From NCBI RefSeq assembly GCF_002848005.1, contig NZ_PKHX01000001.1:186001-250000 (forward strand): 64,000 bases of DNA, in the 5' to 3' direction. Below are positions 1 to 6,702 of the stretch, piece after piece. Under the pieces are notes generated by a model. It had not been told where the DNA came from. It worked only from the letters and a program-made list of their open reading frames with translations, and ran no database searches. The DNA is from Varibaculum cambriense. GTDB lineage: Bacteria > Actinomycetota > Actinomycetes > Actinomycetales > Actinomycetaceae. A program made the translations under genes and the position numbers. How positions within the stretch are numbered: position 1 is the first letter of the stretch; each line of letters starts with the position of its first letter.

Positions 1-655
1 CTAGCAAGCAGCGGTACGCCAAATCAGGTAGGCGATTTTCTTTCAGGTATTCCCGCGGTCGGGTCAGTAGAACCAGGAATTTTTCGTAACCATCTGCCTG
101 CGCCACGTCCAAAGGAATTCCGCCAGAGGGTCCTATTGCTCCGTCCATGCACGCCTCACCCGCAATATAAGTGACTGGGGTAGCTATAGGCATGGATCCC
201 GAAGCCTTGCATACGTGGGTTAGTTTTTGCTCCGAATCCACCTGAATCCGTGAAAAATATATTTCCTCTCCGCGTTGCGCGTTATATACACCTACCCGCC
301 ATTCGGCTGGATTTGCTACGAAACGCGCATAGTCCAGTTCGAGCATCCCACCAGGCTCGGTCATGTCGTAGTACATGTGGTGAGTGTCGAAAAGCCCCTT
401 ACCTTTTAGCGCCGTTTTCCATCCGCCAAAGTCGGAGTCGGTACTAATATCAACAAAACAGCGCTGCGAACGCTGGGGAAGGCGAGCCAAATAGTTCACC
501 AAGCTGGTAGCACCCGCGGAAATTCCCGCAACATAATTCAAGTGAATCTCTGCTTCCAAGAGCATATTTATGGCACCCGCAGTGTAGCTGCCCCGCATTC
601 CTCCCCCTTCGAGCAGCAACGCAGTGTCAAAGACATTATTCTCAAACTGTTCCAT
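1..655 (-). CDS. Patatin-like phospholipase, 3' end outside window
   Basis: Only the first 218 codons lie in the window; the reading frame is open to position 1. The translated start (ATG at 653-655, MEQFENNVFD) is followed by the patatin oxyanion motif GGGMRG at residues 17-22 and the nucleophile elbow GISAGA with Ser46. The partner Asp of the Ser-Asp dyad is in the ACMDGA motif at residue 171. Family knowledge: such proteins are serine acyl hydrolases acting on lipids, related to E. coli YjjU. An ATG at 658-660 is in another frame. The gene lies 300 bp downstream of the PH-domain operon on the same strand, with a structured region between, so it is probably transcribed separately. Substrate unknown. 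Confidence 0.9.
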   Translation of the reverse strand, partial: MEQFENNVFDTALLLEGGGMRGSYTAGAINMLLEAEIHLNYVAGISAGATSLVNYLARLPQRSQRCFVDISTDSDFGGWKTALKGKGLFDTHHMYYDMTEPGGMLELDYARFVANPAEWRVGVYNAQRGEEIYFSRIQVDSEQKLTHVCKASGSMPIATPVTYIAGEACMDGAIGPSGGIPLDVAQADGYEKFLVLLTRPREYLKENRLPDLAYRCLL

Positions 656-730
656 ACCATCTCACCCCAATTTCAATCATACGGATTGACATAGTACTAG
701 GCTCAGGTAACTTCAGCTCTCCAGTTTGCC

Positions 731-820
731 TAAGTTTTATCTGAGCAGGTGCGATGGGCATAAGAATTCGGCAAACGGCACAAGGTTTCCCGAATTCTTG
801 GGCAGGACGAAAAAATTTCC
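731..820 (+). repeat. Structured dispersed element, copy A
   Basis: First of three related elements (others at 55755-55846 on the minus strand and 57908-58001). Outer stem AAGTTTT (732-738) pairs with AAAATTT (812-818) using one G-U pair. The inner hairpin is 762-776 against 785-799, 15 positions with one mismatch. Between and after the stems come blocks shared with the other copies: TATCTGAGCAGG (739-750 region), GATGGGCAT before the hairpin and GGGCAGGA after it. Orientation is set by these blocks and is arbitrary. The element lies between the PH operon and the patatin gene. Function not known. Confidence 0.7.
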
Positions 821-859
821 GCGCTAGTAGTGCCAGCAACTGGCAATCCGAGGCGCGGC

Positions 860-941
860 CGATAAAAGATACGAGAGGGGCTTGACCTGCGTAGCAGGTC
901 ATGGGGTCCCCGGAGTGCTTTTATCGAGCCAGCCCGGCTCG
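860..941. other. Nested inverted repeats in the 656-955 gap
   Basis: Perfect outer arms CGATAAAAG (860-868) and CTTTTATCG (918-926) enclose GGGG/CCCC (877-880/908-911) and a perfect 8-bp hairpin TGACCTGC/GCAGGTCA (883-890/894-901). A separate hairpin CGAGCC/GGCTCG (925-930/936-941) overlaps the right arm. The block follows the stop codon of the PH-domain gene as read on the minus strand, so it could end or process that transcript, but it lacks a clear U-run. Together with repeat copy A it fills most of the 300-bp gap 656-955. I see no gene there. Confidence 0.55.
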
Positions 942-955
942 TGGCAGTGACGCAA

Positions 956-2644
956 TTATTGTCCTATGGGCCGGAGGGTTTGCAGCATGCGCTGCGCCCA
1001 CTGGGCATTCGGCTCCACTTTAGAGCGCACTTTCGAGGCCGCCAGTTCATCACTGGCGAGCTGAGCTGCTACCTGTGCATCTAGATGCGGAACCTTCATT
1101 GCGGCAGTGCCGGGTACCAAATCTAGGCGCACCCCGGCCAGTCCCAGATGCCGCTGGAGAGGGCCGGCACTGGTAGTAACCGACTGCGCCCGTTCATGTG
1201 GGGCAAGGGTAACTTTGCGCCGTAGCCACCCATCGCGGTAGATAAGCACGGTGTCGGTGGCCGCGAAGGCGCGGCGAAAGCGGGCAAGAGGATCCAATAG
1301 CTTGGCTTTTTTACCAATGGAAGTGAAAAATCCATCCGCTTCCGACTCCGAGTTCTTGCCGTTAAACGCCGCCTGCAGCAGCTTGTCCCTTTCTACGCCC
1401 TCGTTAATCCCTAAATCTCGAATCGCCATGTCTAAAATTATTTTTGCTTGCTCCAAAGTTCCTACTGGCAGCAATAGGTTATCGGCAGCTTGTTTCTTCT
1501 GGTTGCCGCTGGTTTCCACTCCGTGTCCGGCGAGAGTAACTTCTGCTTGCCACCATCCGAAAGGTCTCCACAGTAGCGGTTGGATAAACCGGATGGCGTG
1601 GATCCGGCCCGGCGGTAAGGTCTGCGATTTTAGCGCCAGCAGACCCGAGGTGATCCGGATGCCCTCGTGGGTGATATTGGCACTGAAATTGAAACCGGAG
1701 TTAAAACGTGACCAGGCATAAGACAGTATCATCAGGGGAATAATCCCAATGGAAATAATGGTGGGGATAACACTTCCCGCGACTAGCCCCTGTACAGTTA
1801 GATCCGCCATGATGAACAGTACGATGGCGCCAACCGCCACGATCAGCGCCATTAGTAGCAACCAGACTGTTTGGGAAGTCAACAGCACAGAGGCGATCAG
1901 GCGTCCTGGGGAAACCCGATAAACTTCATACTCGTCCTGGTCTAGATGGTAATCGTCCTCGGCAAAAAGATCCGTGCCAGCCAGGCCTTTAGCTCCCGCC
2001 TGCCGGGACGTTTCATCACGGAGGGTGCGCCCCGCAATCCGGGCTACTACTTCCCGGCGTGCTCGATCTAAATATTTGTTGGCGAGGAACTGGATTTCTA
2101 CCCGGGAGCCTTGCCCACCTGCCGACTCCACACGCAAGGCTCCCAATCCAAATATACGAGCAGCTAAGGGTCGATAGACATCTACTGATTGCACCCGATC
2201 TAGGGGAATCTTCCGGTGCTTTTTAAAGAAAATCCCGCGGCGATACTGCACGTCGGTAGCGGTTATTTTCCACGAGGTTGCCCGCCAGGCAAAATACAGG
2301 TAGATGATCAACAGCGCTAGCATCGCCAGCGGTACCGCAATCACTAGCAGCAATATCCCCGGATGCCCCGGTACGTTTTCCCGGAGGTTCTTGATCAGCA
2401 TGATCAGGTTATTGAGCGACTGGGTTAGGACGACTACGACGATTATCACCAAAGCCTGCCACACTTGTAGCAGCGGGGTGAGCCAGTGCACTCGTCGCCA
2501 AGAAGATTCTGTTACCTGACCATCCCGGGCACTAACAGCATCGGCCACGGTCAGGGAATGCTGTCTGTCAGCAACTGTAGCAGCGGTCTCCTCGGAATAT
2601 CCCAAAGAATTTTCATTTACGAATTCGCGGTACTGGTCGCCCAT
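956..2644 (-). CDS. Bacterial PH domain membrane protein (YdbT-like)
   Basis: A 562-residue membrane protein with three bPH_2 (DUF304) modules. Two hydrophobic hairpins (about residues 60-120 and 230-310) each precede a PH-like module recognisable by phrases such as RRGIFFKKHRKIPLDRVQSV, and a third module starts near residue 470 (IYRDGWLRRKVTLAPHERAQ). Length and order match the B. subtilis YdbT family. The start codon directly follows the stop of the preceding PH gene (TAG then ATG with no gap), so the two are translationally linked. Members are poorly characterised; a role at the membrane, perhaps in stress or secretion, is only inference. Confidence 0.88.
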   Translation of the reverse strand: MGDQYREFVNENSLGYSEETAATVADRQHSLTVADAVSARDGQVTESSWRRVHWLTPLLQVWQALVIIVVVVLTQSLNNLIMLIKNLRENVPGHPGILLLVIAVPLAMLALLIIYLYFAWRATSWKITATDVQYRRGIFFKKHRKIPLDRVQSVDVYRPLAARIFGLGALRVESAGGQGSRVEIQFLANKYLDRARREVVARIAGRTLRDETSRQAGAKGLAGTDLFAEDDYHLDQDEYEVYRVSPGRLIASVLLTSQTVWLLLMALIVAVGAIVLFIMADLTVQGLVAGSVIPTIISIGIIPLMILSYAWSRFNSGFNFSANITHEGIRITSGLLALKSQTLPPGRIHAIRFIQPLLWRPFGWWQAEVTLAGHGVETSGNQKKQAADNLLLPVGTLEQAKIILDMAIRDLGINEGVERDKLLQAAFNGKNSESEADGFFTSIGKKAKLLDPLARFRRAFAATDTVLIYRDGWLRRKVTLAPHERAQSVTTSAGPLQRHLGLAGVRLDLVPGTAAMKVPHLDAQVAAQLASDELAASKVRSKVEPNAQWAQRMLQTLRPIGQ

Positions 2645-3145
2645 CTAAATGCCCTCAAGATTGGTTTCAGCAAGTTCAGAAATTTCTTCCCGCAATTGCG
2701 CGGCCTGTTCGCGAGGAATCCCCGGCAATTCCGCGTCTGTCGATGCGGAGGCAGTATGCAGTTTTACCTGCGCGATCCCAAAATGACGGGCGACGGGGCC
2801 TTCTTCTACGTCCACATATTGCAGTCTGCCCAAGGGCACCACAGTTAAGGACTTGAACATAATCCCCTTGCGAATCTGCAAGTCAGTTCCGGTAACTGCC
2901 CAGCCCATAGCGCGCACTTGCCGCGGAATTAGCCATAGCAGCCAGAGGGCTATTGCCAGCACCAGCGCGATCAATACTAGACCGATCCATTTTTCGGGGA
3001 GGGCGAAAAAAAGAATTATCGCCACGGCTACAAAGCAAAGTAGAAAGAATGCTACTGCTGCCAAACGTACCTTAATAAGTTCCAAAGAAACCGGACGAAA
3101 CTTCACCCCTACTGGAGCGAATGGATCTATTTGAGAGGAAACCAT
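2645..3145 (-). CDS. Bacterial PH domain protein (YdbS-like)
   Basis: A 166-residue protein with two transmembrane helices near residues 25-75 (FFLLCFVAVAIILFFALPEK, then VLAIALWLLWLIP), followed by one bPH_2 module (IRKGIMFKSLTVVPLGRLQY) and an acidic tail. This is the small partner of the YdbS-YdbT pair. The ATG is preceded by AAAGGA with 6-7 nt spacing. First gene of a two-gene operon; it diverges from the ATPase gene at 3353. Exact function unknown. Confidence 0.88.
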   Translation of the reverse strand: MVSSQIDPFAPVGVKFRPVSLELIKVRLAAVAFFLLCFVAVAIILFFALPEKWIGLVLIALVLAIALWLLWLIPRQVRAMGWAVTGTDLQIRKGIMFKSLTVVPLGRLQYVDVEEGPVARHFGIAQVKLHTASASTDAELPGIPREQAAQLREEISELAETNLEGI

Positions 3146-3235
3146 CTAAAGTCCTTTTTACTTTTATCCTATCAGTGCCTCCCTCCTCAAGACACTCAAT
3201 AAACAGTTACCTTCTCCTCAGAGCTTCCCCTGTAA

Positions 3236-3327
3236 ATCCCGCAAAAGTGACAGCAAAGACCCCGCAAAACCTATAGCGAAAATCCCGCAAAAGTGACAGT
3301 AAAAACCCCGCAAAAGTGACAAACTTG
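3236..3327 (+). repeat. Four 23-bp tandem repeats (iteron-like)
   Basis: Four head-to-tail 23-bp units start at 3236, 3259, 3282 and 3305. The core ATCCCGCAAAAGTGACAG is nearly identical in units 1, 3 and 4; unit 2 keeps CCCCGCAAAA but has diverged afterwards. A 23-bp period is about two helical turns, so all units face one side of the DNA, as in multi-site operators. The array runs into the promoter of the ATPase gene at 3353, and unit 4 supplies the likely -35 region. The sequence directly shows the repeats; operator function is inference. Confidence 0.85.
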
Positions 3328-3345
3328 CAGACAATAAGCTATTGT
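3316..3345 (+). promoter_or_regulatory. Putative promoter of the DUF4143 ATPase gene
   Basis: GTGACA (3316-3321) and TATTGT (3340-3345) are separated by 18 bp. The start ATG at 3353 lies 7 nt after the -10 hexamer, so the mRNA would be leaderless. The -35 is part of the fourth 23-bp repeat, so a protein bound to the array would directly affect initiation. Confidence 0.5.
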
Positions 3346-3352
3346 ATATTTC

Positions 3353-4600
3353 ATGAAATACATACGGCGTTCCATAGACAATCTCATTACAAAAGACTTA
3401 GCAGCAATGGGGGCAATACTGATTGAGGGAGCGCGCGGATGCGGAAAAACTGAAACAGGTATGTTCCACGCAAATTCACACTTTCGGGTAGATCAAGCGA
3501 CTAACCGGCGCCTAGCTGAGCTTAACCCTGCCGCTGTTTTAGAGGGGAAAACACCGAGGCTTATCGATGAATGGCAGCTTACTCCCAGCCTGTGGAACGA
3601 AATTCGTCACGAGATTGATGCCCGGCGTTCGCCAGCGCAGTTTATCCTCTCAGGCTCAGCCAGCCCCACTGATTCGATTACTCGACATACAGGGGCGGGG
3701 CGTATCTCTAGAATAAGAATGCGCCCGATGGCATTAGGAGAATCCTACCCTCACCCCGATCATCTAACCCTGTCGGAACTGCGGACAATTACAAGATTGT
3801 CAACTATCTCACCAACACTAACCTATGAAGAGTTAGCTGTAGAAGCAGTACGGGGTGGCTGGCCTCTACTAATAGCTTCTAAGAGCAAGGGATTTGTTCG
3901 CTTTGTGCGCAACTACGCCGAGAATATCACCCACAGCGATTTAGCAGAATTAGGAAATAACTTTAACCCTGAACGTGTTCGCCGCCTACTAAGATCGCTT
4001 GCACGAAATATCGCTACTGAAGCTAGCGCTGCGACCATCTCAAGAGATATTTCAGCTGACGGGGGCGAACTCAGTGAGGCAAGCGTAAGAGTCTACCTAG
4101 ACGCACTCACGCGGATATTTATCTTTGAAGAATTACCCCCTTGGAGTGGCGCCCTGAGATCAAAAACTCGACTTAGAAAACAGTCAAAACTGCATTTTTG
4201 TGATCCTTCACTTGCGTGCGCATCCTTAAGAACTACCCCACAAGCTTTAGCTAACGACCCTGAATATTTTGGTCAAATCTTTGAATCTATGGCAGTGCGG
4301 GACGTTCGTACCTACGCGGATCAAATTGACGCCAATTGTTATGGCTATCGGGACGAATCAGGACTTGAAGCCGATATTGTTCTTGAGTTTGACGATGGAC
4401 ATTGGGCGGCACTGGAAATCAAACTCGGAGAGTCTACAAAAGTCATTACTACGGCTGAGAAAAATTTGATTCGTTTACGTGATACCCGAATGACAAACCC
4501 ACCAGATTTTCTCGCTGTCATCACCGGAGGGACTTCAGGATTCACCCTGCCTAGCGGTATACATGTACTCCCCCTCAGCGCACTTGGCCCCCTTAACTAG
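3353..4600 (+). CDS. AAA-family ATPase with DUF4143 domain
   Basis: A 415-residue protein. Walker A is GARGCGKT at residues 26-33 and Walker B is LIDEW at about 70-74; a sensor-like LSGSAS follows. The C-terminal half is the DUF4143 region, ending with EADIVLEF and ALEIKLG. These have the spacing of a PD-(D/E)XK-type nuclease fold, though activity is not shown. Such ATP-binding proteins are widespread in actinobacteria and often lie alone; their role is unsettled, with mobile-element or toxin-like functions proposed. No SD is visible; the start sits 7 nt after a -10-like hexamer. The tandem repeats just upstream suggest autoregulation. Confidence 0.88.
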   Translation: MKYIRRSIDNLITKDLAAMGAILIEGARGCGKTETGMFHANSHFRVDQATNRRLAELNPAAVLEGKTPRLIDEWQLTPSLWNEIRHEIDARRSPAQFILSGSASPTDSITRHTGAGRISRIRMRPMALGESYPHPDHLTLSELRTITRLSTISPTLTYEELAVEAVRGGWPLLIASKSKGFVRFVRNYAENITHSDLAELGNNFNPERVRRLLRSLARNIATEASAATISRDISADGGELSEASVRVYLDALTRIFIFEELPPWSGALRSKTRLRKQSKLHFCDPSLACASLRTTPQALANDPEYFGQIFESMAVRDVRTYADQIDANCYGYRDESGLEADIVLEFDDGHWAALEIKLGESTKVITTAEKNLIRLRDTRMTNPPDFLAVITGGTSGFTLPSGIHVLPLSALGPLN

Positions 4601-4717
4601 GCCGCGGAACATTAAGGCAGGATCTCGCGCGGAGAGAACGCTCATCTGGAAATTACTTCCCATTCGGGCATTGGTCTCGGCCAACTCTTAACCGGGTACC
4701 CCGCCGGGGGTACAAAA

Positions 4718-4750
4718 AAACCCCGGGCAGTTGAGGGATGCCCGGGGTTT
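4718..4750 (-). terminator. Rho-independent terminator, probably bidirectional
   Basis: Perfect 12-bp stem AAACCCCGGGCA (4718-4729) with TGCCCGGGGTTT (4739-4750), 9-nt loop. Read on the minus strand it ends in a run of seven T, so it mainly serves the small exported protein gene ending at 4770. TTTT on the other side may also stop the ATPase transcript. Confidence 0.88.
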
Positions 4751-4769
4751 TATCAGGTAGTAAGAGGAT

Positions 4770-5093
4770 CTACCCGATCATAAAGGAACGTGTAAGGCTG
4801 ATAGCACCGGCTGCACCGATACCGCCCAAGATAACAATTCCGGCGAGGGAGCCGGCGCCGCCCATGCGGTCAATCGCGGAGAGATTGTTGGCCGCATAAG
4901 CCGTAGCATCAACATCGTTAGCGGTTAGGTTGCCGCTAACCTCGGCCGTACGAGCCTGAATCTGAACGGTGGTCTGAACGCCATCATTGGACAGCCCTTC
5001 GGCAGCCTGTGCGGTCAGCACGCCAGCAGGAATCAACGCTGCCGCAGCGATTCCGCAAGCGGCCATCTTCTTGATCGAAGTTCCCTTGTTCAT
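4770..5093 (-). CDS. Small exported protein with C-terminal membrane helix
   Basis: 107 residues from the ATG at 5093 (MNKGTSIKKM). I prefer this start over the ATG 15 nt upstream because GAGGGAGA lies 5-6 nt before it. A typical signal peptide (lysines, then a hydrophobic AACGIAAAALIPAGVLTA core) ends in AQA-A near residue 30. A short Thr/Asn/Ala-rich mature segment follows, and then a Gly/Ala-rich hydrophobic helix (AGIVILGGIGAAGAIS) close to the C-terminus with the tail LTRSFMIG. No Cys and no known domain. It would end as a small cell-surface or membrane protein. It has its own terminator and a promoter with a palindromic box in the spacer. Family not recognised. Confidence 0.75.
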   Translation of the reverse strand: MNKGTSIKKMAACGIAAAALIPAGVLTAQAAEGLSNDGVQTTVQIQARTAEVSGNLTANDVDATAYAANNLSAIDRMGGAGSLAGIVILGGIGAAGAISLTRSFMIG

Positions 5094-5135
5094 TTCAGTC
5101 TCCCTCACGACCTGAATTCTTTCTTGTTGGTATTA

Positions 5136-5163
5136 ATATTACCACCCGGTCAAATGAAAGCAA
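5136..5163 (-). promoter_or_regulatory. Promoter and operator of the small exported protein
   Basis: On the minus strand TTGCTT (5158-5163) and TAATAT (5136-5141) are 16 bp apart. The spacer carries ACCGGGTGGT (plus strand ACCACCCGGT, 5141-5150), which also occurs inside a perfect hairpin at 5298-5327. A site between -35 and -10 is a classic repressor position. Promoter assignment is by eye. Confidence 0.5.
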
Positions 5164-5279
5164 GCTAATTGCTCTAGTTTATGCGTGATGTGCGCCACAA
5201 TTCGCAAAAACTTATGGGGTGGAAAGTAGGTCAGTTTTCAATACGTCTCTGTGACCAGGCAATATATTTATATTATTGA

Positions 5280-5327
5280 TTATAACAAAGTTATAACGCC
5301 AATACTTACCACCCGGTAAGTATTGGC
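5280..5327. promoter_or_regulatory. Two adjacent perfect palindromes in the 5109-5592 gap
   Basis: TTATAAC-AAA-GTTATAA (5280-5296) is followed one base later by GCCAATACTTACC-ACCC-GGTAAGTATTGGC (5298-5327), a perfect 13-bp stem. The centre of the second repeats the TTACCACCCGGT box found in the promoter at 5136-5163. No U-run follows, so a terminator is unlikely; a regulator binding site fits better. I see no convincing gene in the 484 bases between 5109 and 5592. Confidence 0.6.
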
Positions 5328-5592
5328 AATTTCCGGGTTTTTCCTCCTAAAGATCATCGATCTGTGACCTAGATTTAATAACTTTTTCATCACTTCAAAT
5401 CTTTTAGTGCCTAGCGCCACACAAATTCTTCCCGGCGTGTACCGCATCACTTCTTTCGGGAGAGCTAACGCCACCAAATCCTAATAGCCTCCCCTAAGGA
5501 TTCGCTCTATACCTATATGTAGGGTCAGCAGAAAATGGAGCTATTCCGGTTGCTTCGACCCACAAGCGTGGCTTAGTTGATAACCTAAAACC

Positions 5593-6687
5593 GTGAATGA
5601 CATGGATGATTTCCTCCCCCTAGCCGCAATGGCCGCCGCTGCGCTACCCGAAACCGACTTCGTTTCGCTATGCTCGCCCCGATTTGAAACCGAAGATCTG
5701 CGGGTATGCGCAGTCCAAGATACCGCTGAACGCAAGTGGCTAGTCAACTGTCCTACCACTGAACACGCTGACAATCAGCTACAAACCCAAACCCAGATTA
5801 TGCAGACGCTCTCCCATGATGGCGCGCGCCTGCCCTTCCGCCTACCCTGGCCATCCCACATGGTACGGATAGTGGGAGGAAAACACGCCCTCGTCCATCC
5901 CGCTTTCCCTGGCCGGCCCGCTCGTCCAGAAGATCTAACAGTTTCAGATAAACTTGCCACTTCCCTAGGGGCAGCGTTAGCTGCCCTCCATGAGCTACCT
6001 GCTCGGGTACTACAGGCCGCCGAGCGGCCAACTTTTTCTGCCGACCAGATTCGACGGCGCTGGCTAAGCCTACTAGATGAAGCCGCCCCTACCCAGGCCG
6101 TGCCGCCCAGGCTGTGGCAACGCTGGGAGGAACGTTTAGAAGATATTTCCCTCTGGCGTTTTGCGAGTGCCTTTATCCATGCGGATTTGCAGGAAAGCTA
6201 CCTATATATAGATAGAGAAGCTGTCAGTGGTATCACCGGATTCGGACAGGCAAGATTCGGAGATCCTGCCCGCGACTTAGCCTGGGTGGTTTCCTCATCT
6301 TCAGACGAGTTCGCCAAAACCGTACTCGAAGAGTATCGAAAACTCAGGCTTTACGAAGATCCCCACCTTAATGCGCGAATTGAGCTTAATTCGGAGTTAG
6401 TGCTCTTAGAATGGCTGATGCACGGGGTACACCAAAACAGTGAAGATATCATCACCGACGCTCGCGAGTTGATCTCGCAGCTAGCAGACACTCTAGATAG
6501 TACGGGCTTGTTGCCCGCCCTCCGGGATGACTTTACCCAGAAAAATCTAGACGCTCCAGAAGAGACCGCCGCCGATGATCCGGAAGACCCCTCTGTTTCG
6601 CAGCCACTAGCGGCTGGGGAGGAATCTGCAGACGAGGATGAGACCGAACCCGGGGCTGAGGAGTCAGCAGCTGACGAGGACGAGTAA
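5593..6687 (+). CDS. APH-fold phosphotransferase-like protein, catalytic residues altered
   Basis: A 364-residue protein of the aminoglycoside/macrolide phosphotransferase fold, in the position such a gene often has beside adnAB in actinobacteria. The Brenner-type loop reads HADLQESY (196-203), where HxDxxxxN is expected, so the Asn is replaced by Tyr203. The metal-binding DFG/DWG position reads GFG (216-218), so the Asp is lost. RFGDPARDLAW after it is well conserved. The C-terminal 60 residues are very acidic and low in complexity. The GTG start is 6 nt after TAACCT, suggesting a leaderless mRNA; an ATG lies three codons later. It converges with adnB. Likely a pseudoenzyme or a non-kinase binding protein; substrate unknown. 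Confidence 0.8.
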   Translation: MNDMDDFLPLAAMAAAALPETDFVSLCSPRFETEDLRVCAVQDTAERKWLVNCPTTEHADNQLQTQTQIMQTLSHDGARLPFRLPWPSHMVRIVGGKHALVHPAFPGRPARPEDLTVSDKLATSLGAALAALHELPARVLQAAERPTFSADQIRRRWLSLLDEAAPTQAVPPRLWQRWEERLEDISLWRFASAFIHADLQESYLYIDREAVSGITGFGQARFGDPARDLAWVVSSSSDEFAKTVLEEYRKLRLYEDPHLNARIELNSELVLLEWLMHGVHQNSEDIITDARELISQLADTLDSTGLLPALRDDFTQKNLDAPEETAADDPEDPSVSQPLAAGEESADEDETEPGAEESAADEDE

Positions 6688-6702
6688 GTATTCCTCCAGC
6701 GC

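Noticed and set aside
642..902. 86-codon frame on the minus strand upstream of the patatin gene
   Set aside because: It overlaps the structured element and nested hairpin, encodes no recognisable domain, and ends inside the patatin start region; the structure explains the sequence better.
3236..3327. Plasmid or phage replication origin from the iterons
   Set aside because: No replication initiator lies nearby; the neighbouring gene is an ATPase and the flanks are chromosomal.
3236..3327. CRISPR array
   Set aside because: Units are contiguous 23-bp repeats with no spacers and no cas genes in the window.
5280..5477. 65-codon frame on the minus strand in the 5109-5592 gap
   Set aside because: Only a TTG start, no homology recognised, and its end consists of the two palindromes at 5280-5327.
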